Shown piece after piece: positions 44,982-54,106 of a stretch of 64,000 nucleotides of DNA (position 1 is its first letter; each line of letters begins with the position of its first letter). Where the stretch lies: assembly GCA_036250225.1 (NCBI GenBank), contig JAPZLL010000008.1:1178001-1242000 (forward strand), read 5' to 3'. This DNA is from Cercophora sp. LCS_1 (Eukaryota > Ascomycota > Sordariomycetes > Sordariales > Lasiosphaeriaceae). Under the pieces are notes generated by a model. The model ran no database searches. It was not told where the DNA came from and saw only the letters and a program-made list of their open reading frames with translations. Both the position numbers and the translations under genes were made by a program.

Positions 44982-45689
44982 CTATTTCTTGGTGGCACCA
45001 AACCCCGTGAAACCCATTGCGGCCATCATATCGTCTTCATCATGCTCGCCCTCGATCCTCACATCATCACCATAGTCCGTCTTCGCTTTGAGCTCCTTCT
45101 CCTTCTCCGCCCTCTTCCTCTCCTCGGCCTCCTTCCGTTTCCTCCTCTTCTCTTCCCTCTCCTTCTCTTCCTCCTCTTTCCTAACCTCCAACCTCTCCTT
45201 CAGACTAACCACCTCCTCCCTCTTCCTCTCTTGTAGCCTCTCCCACAACAACTCAATCCTCTTATGTACATCCTCAGCCGTGGCCTTCCTCACCTCGCCC
45301 GTCTGCCCAATATTCCTTAAATGCTGCATACTATTCGTATGCTCCAGCATCTGCAACGAGTCCTTGAACGTCAAATCGCACGCCTCGCAGTAGAACCCGG
45401 CGCCGCGCCCCCGTTTACCCACGCCAGCGCCCGCGGGAACGAGGGTCGTCGTCCCGACCATCTTGCTAAAGTCTTGCGTGGCATTGCGCGCCGTAGTGAG
45501 CGTCTCGCTGCCATCCATAGGCTTGTAGTATTTCTTGCCCGCTTGCTTGGCTTCCCATCTTGCTTTGCGCTCCTCCTTTTCGGCGGCTTCACGCTCTTTG
45601 GCTTTCGCGGCGTACTCGTCGAGGTCGTATTTCTTGCGGAAGTCAGTGTCGCCTGCGGCTTTGCCGTAGGCGGAGCCGTTTTTGGACAT
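44982..45689 (-). CDS. Tri-snRNP component SNU23 (ZMAT2)
   Basis: Single exon, 235 residues. Spliceosomal U4/U6.U5 tri-snRNP protein that joins the B complex near the 5' splice site helix. The N-terminus FRKKYDLDEYAAKAKERE is the conserved Snu23 helix, YYKPMDGSETLTTA is a family hallmark, and a matrin-type C2H2 zinc finger has C101, C104, H117 and H123 (FYCEACDLTFKDSLQMLEH). A long Lys/Glu-rich charged helix follows, with a short tail DDMMAAMGFTGFGATKK. The ATG precedes the conserved N-terminus; upstream in-frame codons are leader. Confidence 0.93.
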   Translation of the reverse strand: MSKNGSAYGKAAGDTDFRKKYDLDEYAAKAKEREAAEKEERKARWEAKQAGKKYYKPMDGSETLTTARNATQDFSKMVGTTTLVPAGAGVGKRGRGAGFYCEACDLTFKDSLQMLEHTNSMQHLRNIGQTGEVRKATAEDVHKRIELLWERLQERKREEVVSLKERLEVRKEEEEKEREEKRRKRKEAEERKRAEKEKELKAKTDYGDDVRIEGEHDEDDMMAAMGFTGFGATKK

Positions 45690-46046
45690 CTTGGGTGTTT
45701 TTGAGGACAGCGGTTGAGCGAAAGGGGGTGGATTTGATGGTTTCCCTTCGGTGTAAGTGATGGACACGGTAGGACACGGAACTTGTTGTTTTGCGACGCT
45801 TGGCCAGGATGAATCCGATAACCGATAAGATAATCGATAGCGTCGCACCCCACTGTAAAGTTTTGGAGGGGCAGCACTTTCAGCGGGGGTATGACGCTAG
45901 AACGGTACCTACCGCCCCACTGCAGATTGGGCTCCTTCAGGGGTACCCACTAACTATCGCGGGGCATTCACAAAATCCTCCCCCTCGTCCCTCACTTCAC
46001 CACCACCATCACGACCCTACAGTGTTTCCAGGTTTCGCAAGCCAAA
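45690..46046. other. Bidirectional promoter, SNU23 (-) and DPH5 (+)
   Basis: 357 bp between two divergent start codons, short enough that the two genes probably share control elements. No individual site is clear. Confidence 0.5.
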
Positions 46047-46959
46047 ATGCTCTACCTTGTAGGCCTCGGTCTCTCGGACGAGACAGATATCACAGTCAAA
46101 GGCCTCGAGGTCGTCAAATCTGCCGCCCGCGTTTACCTCGAAGCCTACACCTCCATCCTCCTGGTCGACCAGTCCATCCTTGTGCGGCTCCCTTTCCCTT
46201 CTTCATTCCCCGCCCAAGCTAACAGACCAGGAATCCTACTATGGCCGCTCAATCTCGATAGCCGACCGCGAAATGGTCGAATCCAACAGCGACGAAATCC
46301 TTCGCGACGCCGACAAAGTTGACGTAGCCTTTTGCGTGGTCGGCGACCCCTTCGGCGCAACGACGCACACCGATCTCGTCCTGCGCGCCCGCGAGCTGGG
46401 CATCCCCGTCAAGACTGTACCCAACGCATCCATCATGTCTGGTATCGGCGCCGCGGGGCTGCAGCTGTACAACTTTGGCCAGACGGTCAGCATGGTGTTC
46501 TTTTTGGATAACTGGCGGCCGGCGAGTTTCTACGATCGGATCAAGGAGAATAGAGATATTGGGCTGCATACGCTGGTGTTGTTGGATATCAAGGTCAAGG
46601 AGCAGAGTTTGGAGAATATGGCGCGGGGGAGGAAGATCTATGAGCCGCCTAGGTATATGACCGTTGGCACGTGTGCGAGGCAGATGTTGGAGATTGAGGA
46701 GGAAAAGGGGGAGGGGGTGTATGGGCCTGAGAGTTTGGCTATTGGCGCGGCGAGGGTTGGTGGGAAGACAGAGAAGTTTGTTGCGGGTACGTTGAAAGAG
46801 TTGTGTGATGCAGATGAGGAGTTGGGAGGGCCGCTGCACAGTCTTGTGTTGCTGGGGAGGAGGACGCATGAGCTGGAGCACGAGTATGTGAGGGAATTCG
46901 CGGTCAACAAGAAGACATGGGACAGGATATGGAAGGCGGAATACCAGGGTAAGCAGTAG
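46047..46959 (+). CDS. dph5: Diphthine methyl ester synthase DPH5
   Basis: Two exons (46047-46181, 46231-46959), 49-nt intron with GCTAAC branch site, phase 0, 287 residues. SAM-dependent methyltransferase that methylates the 3-amino-3-carboxypropyl histidine of elongation factor 2 in diphthamide synthesis. The tetrapyrrole-methylase fold is clear: MLYLVGLGLSDETDITVKGL, LVDQSIL/ESYYGRSISIADREMVE, the SAM loop VVGDPFGATTHTDLVLRA, NASIMSGIGAAGLQLYNFGQ and DNWRPASFYDRIKEN. Length and motif order are standard for Dph5. Confidence 0.95.
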
Positions 46960-47079
46960 AAGAAGATCTGGTGGTTCAATTTGAGAAGGTATGAAATCCC
47001 ACGTCGTGATACATGTGCTTCTCTAGTCCACACAGCGCCGAGCACCGAGACAAAGGAAATTGGGTTGGCATCACGACGT

Positions 47080-47752
47080 TTAGTGCGAGGATCTCCAGCT
47101 CTGGACATCAGACTCGCTGATCTCCCGCAGCTTGTTGACTGCTGCCGGCTTTCCGGTGACAGCCCCCTGAGCGACCTCGGCAGCACGGCTGATGATATTC
47201 TTTGCGGAAATGGAGTAGTGCGCTGTTGTCATCTTGACTCGGATAATGCCGATACGGGGGTCGTTCTCAGACCCGTCGTGGACACCGTCGCCAAGATCTC
47301 CCAGCCAGGCCTTGAGCGAAGGGCTGTAGAGCTTCTTGACCAGAGAGCGATCGCTCTCGACGCTTGCGGTCCCGCTGATGGACGCCCACTCGCCCGAGCT
47401 GTTGAGGAAAGAGACGTTGATGTGAGGGTCGGTGTGGAGGTCGTCGGTCTTGCCCGATTCGCTATTGGTATGGAAAAGAAGATCGATACCGCCCGACTCC
47501 TGCGATGTTGTTAGTGGTGTTCCGTGAAGGACGAACCAGGGAACCCCGTCTTACGGTTGTGACCAGCGCCATGCAGCGGGAGACCAGGTTTCCTGACTTG
47601 TTGGAATCACGGGTGGTCATCATGCCGAACTTGCATCCTCGGATGAGCTCGTTTAGATCGCCAATCTTCTGGGCAAGGGGAACCTCGGTATCAAGGTTAG
47701 CCTGTTTGTAGGGGTCGGGGTGCTTCCCGCTGGTAGTAGTGTTGGCAGCCAT
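47080..47752 (-). CDS. Blue-light-induced bli-3-like FMN-binding protein
   Basis: Two exons (47752-47555, 47499-47080), phase-0 join across a 55-nt GTAAGA...GCAG intron, 205 residues. A pyridoxamine 5'-phosphate oxidase-like split-barrel protein of the bli-3 group, named for blue-light induction in Neurospora. Segments: KIGDLNELIRGCKFGMMTTR, SGNLVSRCMALVTT/ESGGIDLLFHTNS, KTDDLHTDPHINVSFLNSSG, WASISGTASVESDRSLVKKL, WLGDLGDGVHDGSENDPRIG. The fold binds flavin; the biochemical reaction of bli-3 proteins is not established. A 20-codon upstream in-frame extension (from 47812) is less likely than the ATG in MAANTTTSGKHPDPYK. Confidence 0.88.
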
Positions 47753-48930
47753 TGTGTGTGATGGAGTTGGGATTCGGCCGTCTTGGTTTGTGATGATTTG
47801 AGAATTGTTCATCAGTCAAGCGGCAGAGGGGAAACTGCCCTTTTACATTCTCTAACACTGGTGGCTACGTCCCCGAAAGCCACGAGCATGATGTAAAGAA
47901 CAGCAGCTAAAACTCTCTTAATTGACCATGTCATCATAGATGCGGGCGCCGCTCACAAAGCGGTTGGAGTTAAGTCGGGTCTCCAACGAACGGTGACGTC
48001 AGGGGTTCACTGAGGGGTTTGGAGCATTGGAGAACCAATCGATCAGCAGCAGATTTCGAGTGCAACGGGATTAAGCTGTTTGCGCTCCTGGAATTATTAA
48101 TTATTCATCAGTGGGTAGGTATGGGCAATTACCTATGTGTCGCCTATGAGTTTAGAGGGCCTGGTAGGGCTGGTCACTAGAAACACAAGCGGCAAATAAG
48201 ACACGAGTCCAACACACCCAAATGGAACCAGAACACCCTGGTCTGGGTGTAGGTGGTAACGTGTTGCGCAGGATCCCACACTCCTCCCAAGAGACACGAG
48301 GCATCAGATAACCCTGGAGCTTGGTGTGCTATGCACATAATACATGTACATGTGCCCTGGTCGCGCGCCTCAATCGCTCCTGCCCGGGCGGGTCCATCGC
48401 TGCGCTGGGTGGCGTACCCGTGGGGGTGATGGCGGTCTCGGGGTGCAGATGCGTTTTGAGGGCCTGCAATAGATTGTTGTGATGAATGATGCTGATTGGC
48501 AGCGGGTTTCAAACTGTCAAGGCTGCGGGGAAATGTTTGATGAGAGCTGGTGGACAGACAAGTTGGAGAGGCACGCCTGGTCCCAGCTGCTACCCTGCTG
48601 TGGGCGTCCACAGTTCATTCCCGCCGCGCGCCACCAACGAGGAAGGGACGAACAAAGCGCCTGAGTCTTTTCCGCTCATCTCAGTGCGAGGCCGGCCCTA
48701 CACTTTTCATCGGGTTCCTGGATTCACAAGCAGCTCGACTGAGAAATTCTTTCTCGGTCGGCCACATCCAGCGACCAGGACCAATCGTCCTCCGCAACCT
48801 TAATTCCCTCGCCCCGCCACTTGATCACACGTCGTGATTGGCGTCAATCTCAACGTCGCTCGCCGGTCAATCCGGCACCGCATCTCTCTTGGTCGCCCCG
48901 GTTCTCGCATGAGAATCGACGTCGCCCGCA
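47753..48930. other. Divergent promoter region, bli-3 (-) and F-box gene (+)
   Basis: 1.18 kb. A CCAAT box overlaps CGATC at 48035-48044, about 285 nt upstream of the bli-3 ATG; GATC/CGAT pairs are part of white-collar light-response elements in Neurospora, but a single short match is weak. No gene recognised. Confidence 0.4.
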
Positions 48931-50456
48931 ATGTCGCAACTCCGACCGGTAAGTTCAACCCCATGAAGCGCTCCGAAGGTCGGCACGACAAGCGGCTGAG
49001 GCGTCGTGATGCGTTGCCTCACATACTCACGCTGTCGCAGAACCCGATTGAGGAGCGCGACCAGTACGACCAGGCAGAGGCTTATTTTAACCACCACCTC
49101 CACACTCAGAACCGAGAGCTGTCAGAGGAGAACCTGCGACTCAAGAAGCTGCTCCGCGAGAATGGAATCTCGTGGACCTCGTCTCAATCGCCCAGCGCCA
49201 ATCCTTCCTCAGCCAAACGCTCGAAGAGGGGAACTTCTATCGGCGCCCGCCTCACCCGCGCGTCGGCCAAACTGCAGGGCCCACAAATCTCAGAAGGCCG
49301 CCAACTTCCCACCCTGCCAACCGAAATCCAACTGATGATTCTGGAGCTGGCTATGACCAGCGAGGACGCCATTGTTGACCCGTTGTCTAAGCTAACAAAG
49401 CAGCACATGACGGCCAAGGAACTTGCCAGGGGCAACCAGATCGCCATTGGCTTCTTGGTCACTTGCAGAGCGTACCATGTCGAGGGAACACGCTTCTTGT
49501 GGGAGAAGAACACATTCATCTTCACGTCACACCACGCCCTGCGGAGGTTTAGCACGGTGCCTCTCCGGTTTCGCGAGTCTGTCAAGGAGGTGACGTTCCG
49601 GATAGTCGCCAAGTATTACGACGATGAGAAACGCAGCCACAGCGTCAACCTTAACGGAACCAGAGTCAAGCTGAGGATCACCCCTCGGCCCAAAGAGGTC
49701 GGCTTATCGACCAGGGGATACAAGAGCTATTCGTGGAACCAGATCGCCGACTTCTTGGATGCCCTCCGTCCTCCCTTTGACCCCTCGCATAACAAGAAGC
49801 TCCCTCGTCCGCGGTTGCTGCCGAATCTCGAGTCACTGAGGATAGACTTTGTCAACTTCCCCAAGGACCACCTCGACTTCCCTGGGCACGACCTCCATAA
49901 GCTGGCGTCACACGACCTCGGACGGACGATCGACGAACTGATGCTCACCGGTCTTCCTCGTGACGACCAAGGCCGTAAGGCCCACGTGGACCTGGTTGGT
50001 CTGTTGAGAGACAATGGCCTCGTGATTAAGGCGTCCACCACGTTTATTCAGCAGAACGGCACCTTGACTGTAAAGAAGGAGGCACCACTTCAGACACGCG
50101 TGATCCGGGCGTGGAGGGCTATCGCCCAAGAGATTCTCGACCTGTCGGACGACGATGACGGCCACGGCCTTGGTCTGCACCACGGCCCCCACGGCCATCA
50201 TGGCTTCGCATTTGAGATCCCGCCGGCACCCGAGCAGATTGGCCATCCCGAGTCGCGCTGGAAGAAGCGCCGCACCGTGTGGAAGCGTGTTCCAATCTCT
50301 CGGGACTCCAAGGAGCGCAAGTGGGTCGAGTTCAGCCAGACCTGGGGAACCCAGATGGGCCCCTACAACGCAGACCTTGACGATGATGACTCGGTCGACC
50401 TCATCTGCGAGGAATGTGGTGAGGTTCACGATCCGATGATTGATCACGACTTTTGA
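48931..50456 (+). CDS. F-box-like protein with leading coiled coil
   Basis: Best model: exon 1 48931-48948 (MSQLRP), a 92-nt intron 48949-49040 with a perfect GTAAGT donor and TCGCAG acceptor, and exon 2 49041-50456, giving 477 residues beginning MSQLRPNPIEERDQYDQAEA. Reading straight through from 48834 instead gives 540 residues with a basic, unconvincing N-terminus. A short coiled coil (NRELSEENLRLKKLLRENG) is followed by a Ser/Lys-rich linker and an F-box-like motif LPTLPTEIQLMILELAM. The rest (AYHVEGTRFLWEKNTFIFTS, FRESVKEVTFRIV) is typical of fungal F-box/uncharacterised families. A His-rich run HHGPHGHHG and an acidic tail DLDDDDSVDLICEECGEVHD end the protein. Possible SCF substrate adaptor. 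Confidence 0.7.
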
Positions 50457-50772
50457 TCACGACATCATGGCATTATGGCGTTTGGCTTGGCTGGCTTTGA
50501 GCACGACTTTTGCTACGTGGTGGGACATACCCTTGGACCGGGATAGACGGAGTTGGCGTTTTGGCACGCACATGTGGACAAAAATTGACGGAGTTTTGAG
50601 GGATCATGATGGGGTAAACTGGTGCTTTGCAACCAAAATTTGTACCGTAACGTACCGCGATGAGCAACTGAGCTTGGTAGATTTCTGCCATTCCGTAGGT
50701 AGATAGATAAAACGACTACGCGTTGTTCAACATTTCCCTTGTGAATGGCGATCGTATGCACCCTCATTTTCC
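50457..50772. other. Convergent intergenic region
   Basis: 316 bp between the F-box gene stop and the stop of the membrane-protein gene. Nothing recognised. Confidence 0.45.
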
Positions 50773-52545
50773 CTACCTCCCACCCAGCCCTGCCTCTCCT
50801 TGTGGCCCCCTGACCTCGGTCGACAAGCCCCGATACAACACCCCCTCCCGTACATCCGCCAACCTCTGTCCCGCCGTCCCAGCAGCCCTCACCCGTCCAC
50901 CAAGCTCCCCCTTATCCCCCCAAAACAACCTCTCATGCTCCCACTCATCCACCAACCCAACCAAAACCCTCAGATCCCCATAAACAGCAGGCTGCGCGCC
51001 CGCCGGCCTCCACCGGATCAACCATTCCCCAAACCCAGCCAGTCCCAGAAACAACACAGCCAACACAACTGTCGGGAGCGTAGCCAAGTAAATATCCCGA
51101 TTACACGACACCGCAAAACTAAAGACCCACGGCACAACAAAACTATACACAAACACCACGCACGTCGGCCAGTTTCGTAGATTTTCCGACACCAAACCCG
51201 TCTGTGATATACCAAATGTCGAAGCCCGTCGCCATATTTTCTCGTCGCGGACGAGTTGAGCTAGTAACTCGGCGACGTGTAAGCCCAAAAGCGGGATGGT
51301 CAAGACAAGACATTGGATTAGGAGACCGATGTATTCGTTCCGGGAGGGGGAGAAGGGGTCGCGGTTGTATGTGATGGACACGAGGCCGTAGAATTGGAAG
51401 GTTGACCAGGGGGTCGGAGGGCCGAAGTTGGAGGTGATGGAGGAGAGGGTGTTTGTGCCGAGGCGGGTGGAGATTATAGAGATGGTGAGGAGGAGGGTGA
51501 TGATTAAGAGTGATATGGCCCAGAGGGTGTTGGCTAGGCGGCGGACTGTGGGGATGAGGGCGAGTGCGGAGGGTTGGGTGAAGGCTGGGAAGGTTGGGGT
51601 TGGTGATCGGTCGTGGTTTGTGGTTTGGGCGAGATGGTGGCAGGCTCGGGCGGTTGCGAGGGGGTGGGGGCTCCAGGTGCCGACGGAGGGTGATGAGAGG
51701 AGGGCCCAGGTTGAGATGGTCGCTTGGAGCAAGAGTCCGATGCCTAGACCCAAGAGACCCCAGCCGTTGAAGTCGAGGCCGTAACGGTTGGGTCCGACGC
51801 TGGCGAGGTCGTAGACGACCGGGTCCTCACGCGTCATGTCGAGGATTCCCACGACCGAGACGGGGAATGTCATGATAGATGTGCTGGCATAGGCAAGAAT
51901 CAGCCCAGTGCAGGCCACGACGTTGGCTGGCCATTTGTTGGGGCCGTTCCGCTTGGAGCTCATGAACAGGCGCAGGTTGCTGTTGTGGAAGAGGGATCCT
52001 TCTTGCCACAGGGCCCAGCGAAGGGTTGTTGCATGGATCGAACTCATACACCCAAAGATGACAGCGATGATGAGCTGGATGATGAGGGGTAATAGCAGCA
52101 TGGCGGACTCGTCGAGGTTATACACTCGGTGACCGCCAAGGTACAAGTTCTCAAACGTCGGGTCGGCTTCGTGCATCCAGGTGAAGCTCACAGAACCGAT
52201 CATGACGATTTTATCGAGCAGAAAGGTCGGAGTAGGTATGGGTGGGGAGGCAATCACATAGATGCCTGTCGCGATGGACGCTATCGATGTGACCCAGCCG
52301 AGACACAGGCCGATGATGGAGAGATTCCGGGTCCGAAGGTCCTGGTCAGGCGCTGGACGAGGTTTTTCGGCAAAGACACGAACGGTCGACCCTAACTTTG
52401 GCTCGTCGTCGTTCCTGTGGTCTCGTAGATGTCGACGCCCACCGTACTTGTACTCTGAGGCTGAGGAAATGCTGTGGCCATGATACCGAGCTGGCCCAAC
52501 CTGGGGCCACTGCGTGTAGCGCGGGCTCTGTAGGGTATTTGCCAT
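50773..52545 (-). CDS. Multi-pass membrane protein of unknown function
   Basis: Single exon, 590 residues. I do not recognise a family. About 70 hydrophilic N-terminal residues are followed by roughly eight or nine hydrophobic segments, among them IIGLCLGWVTSIASIATGIY, MLLLPLIIQLIIAVIFGCM, LLGLGIGLLLQATISTWALL, AISLLIITLLLTISIIS, LIQCLVLTIPLLGLHVAELL and a late VFVYSFVVPWVFSFAV. The C-terminal 75 residues are hydrophilic. Codon use shifts along the gene: the 3' half is rich in C/T-ending codons. Fungal-specific in feel, possibly plasma-membrane; no transport or enzyme motif is visible. Confidence 0.75.
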   Translation of the reverse strand: MANTLQSPRYTQWPQVGPARYHGHSISSASEYKYGGRRHLRDHRNDDEPKLGSTVRVFAEKPRPAPDQDLRTRNLSIIGLCLGWVTSIASIATGIYVIASPPIPTPTFLLDKIVMIGSVSFTWMHEADPTFENLYLGGHRVYNLDESAMLLLPLIIQLIIAVIFGCMSSIHATTLRWALWQEGSLFHNSNLRLFMSSKRNGPNKWPANVVACTGLILAYASTSIMTFPVSVVGILDMTREDPVVYDLASVGPNRYGLDFNGWGLLGLGIGLLLQATISTWALLSSPSVGTWSPHPLATARACHHLAQTTNHDRSPTPTFPAFTQPSALALIPTVRRLANTLWAISLLIITLLLTISIISTRLGTNTLSSITSNFGPPTPWSTFQFYGLVSITYNRDPFSPSRNEYIGLLIQCLVLTIPLLGLHVAELLAQLVRDEKIWRRASTFGISQTGLVSENLRNWPTCVVFVYSFVVPWVFSFAVSCNRDIYLATLPTVVLAVLFLGLAGFGEWLIRWRPAGAQPAVYGDLRVLVGLVDEWEHERLFWGDKGELGGRVRAAGTAGQRLADVREGVLYRGLSTEVRGPQGEAGLGGR

Positions 52546-53410
52546 AGAAATGATGTTTTTGATCTGATGTTTTCCGTTTCGATCTGATATTCCTCGTTTC
52601 GATCTAATAATTTCTGTTTTCGATCCGTATTTTCTGTGTTCAATCTGATATTTTCTGTTTTCGATCTGATGTTTTCCGCTTCGGTCTGATGTGATGCGAT
52701 CGCTGGCCTACATCATCACCTTTCTGGAATGTCACAAAGAAGTTTACTCAGGTTGCTTGGGAGTCTGCCAAGGTTCTGCTGAGGGTCTCCTAAGAGTCTG
52801 CTGGGAACCACCACAGCTCCGGACGTAAGTGCTGTAGGAATGTAGAGAACGGATGAAAACCCTTCCATCCTAAATGTTCCACACATTGTTGCGACTGAAT
52901 CTGAGCTCTTTGCTGCGCCTGTCATCGTAGTGGCAAGCTGCTGAAACGGGCGAATCAATGGCTGCACGTCGAACGGCGAGGCCCGGGTTGTCAGTTTTGT
53001 GGGTTCGTTCGACCAAACCACGGCTCTCGTTACCGCAGAAGCTTCTTTTTCGCTGACTGGAAGTCCAACGGTAGCCAACCAGAGACGTTTGAGGAACGGG
53101 CCGATGCCTGCACCATTCGGCAGCCTCAGGGCTGAAAGGTGCAGCATAAGCTGAGGCCACCGATCCAATGAAAGCGCTGTATTCGCTCTCACCGGCCAGA
53201 GCGTCCAGGACTTCGCATGGCGGTTTCCCCGAGCCAAAAATCTGAGTTGAGGGCGGTGGAGGGAACCGTGAACTCGTCAGTTATCTTCAAAAGGCCATCA
53301 TCCGGTCTTCGGGTGAGTTGGCTGAAACTCCATCCCTTCTCCAGTATCTGACGGCTCGCCCCTCTGGCGCAAATTCACGATTACTAACCATTCTAATTGT
53401 CTTGGTCATC
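52546..53410. other. Intergenic: divergent promoters, with tandem repeat
   Basis: Upstream of the membrane-protein gene (-) and the twin 11-Cys gene (+). Contains the tandem repeat listed separately. A 173-codon open frame on the minus strand (52716-53237) shows no domain, and I do not call it a gene. Confidence 0.5.
52561..52695. repeat. Tandem repeat, about 6.5 copies of a 20-21 bp GATC-containing unit
   Basis: Successive units start at about 52561, 52581, 52601, 52622, 52642, 52663 and 52683 and follow the pattern GATCTGATATTTTCYGTTTC with scattered changes. Most units keep GATCTGAT and a TTTC end. The array begins 16 bp upstream of the minus-strand membrane-protein ATG (52545), so it probably lies in that gene's leader or core promoter. 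On the coding strand it reads as GAAAACRGAAAATATCAGATC repeats (trimmed consensus), AT-rich against GC-rich surroundings. Confidence 0.85.
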
Positions 53411-54106
53411 ATGCTCGTTGGCCGACTTACCTCCTTGCTACTTTCGGCAACATTCGCGCTCGCGGTTGATGATGTTGAAGGACAAAACACCCGTAACCTC
53501 GACTCGCCGGGCATTGTGCCGCCTCCCCTGAGTCTTCTCCCTTGTCCAGAGTCATGTCCCTGCTGTGACTGGTGCGATCCACGGGGCAGCTGCGGTGAGC
53601 TCTGGAAGCCCGTCTCTTTCGGCTCCATCAAGAATCTGGTCGGCTGCGGGTCCTTGCCCGCCAACACGCCTCTCTGTCCCGTGGGCAAATGTTCGAGAAA
53701 TTGCCTCTGCAGGGAGAAGCTCATGCAGGGCCTAAAGGGTGCCCTCTTAGATGACAGAAAATCTGCCACGGCGGAGCGAATACCCCAGGATTTGGGGGAG
53801 GAACAACAGCAGTTGATGGCCACGATCCCGATTCGGCTCACTCCGAGTGTTGTCTGCCCTAAGAATTGCCCTTGCTGCGATTGGTGCTCCCCGCTTTCCA
53901 CGACATGCCGCCAGTTTGTGCCCGACACGTATGAAGCTGTCCGCCGCGCCGTCGGCTGTGACTCGCTGCCCGCGACCACCCGGTTGTGTCCGGTTGGGGA
54001 GTGCCGGGACGACTGCATGTGCAGAGAGGGGCTGCTGGAAGAGTTGAATGGAATCTTCTTCGGTGGATCGGATGATAACAAGGAAAAGTATGGCTACCAA
54101 ATGTAA
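53411..54106 (+). CDS. Secreted protein with two tandem 11-cysteine modules
   Basis: Single exon, 231 residues from the ATG at 53411, chosen because MLVGRLTSLLLSATFALA is a good signal peptide; an in-frame ATG at 53318 would give a signal-anchor form. Two modules of about 64 residues each carry 11 cysteines: 45, 49, 51, 52, 55, 61, 79, 89, 94, 98, 100 and 149, 153, 155, 156, 159, 166, 183, 193, 198, 202, 204. Shared core: CPxxCPCCDWC, VGCxSLPAxTxLCPVGxC, C-x-CRE-x-L. A 48-residue linker joins them. I do not recognise the domain. A possible intron 54088-54144 (GTATGG...GACAG) would replace the end YGYQM with TTRSREHEEL. Likely an extracellular or effector-like protein; function unknown. Confidence 0.75.
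   Translation: MLVGRLTSLLLSATFALAVDDVEGQNTRNLDSPGIVPPPLSLLPCPESCPCCDWCDPRGSCGELWKPVSFGSIKNLVGCGSLPANTPLCPVGKCSRNCLCREKLMQGLKGALLDDRKSATAERIPQDLGEEQQQLMATIPIRLTPSVVCPKNCPCCDWCSPLSTTCRQFVPDTYEAVRRAVGCDSLPATTRLCPVGECRDDCMCREGLLEELNGIFFGGSDDNKEKYGYQM

Noticed and set aside
52716..53237. 173-codon minus-strand open frame
   Set aside because: No domain or signal peptide; lies in a promoter region next to a repeat array.
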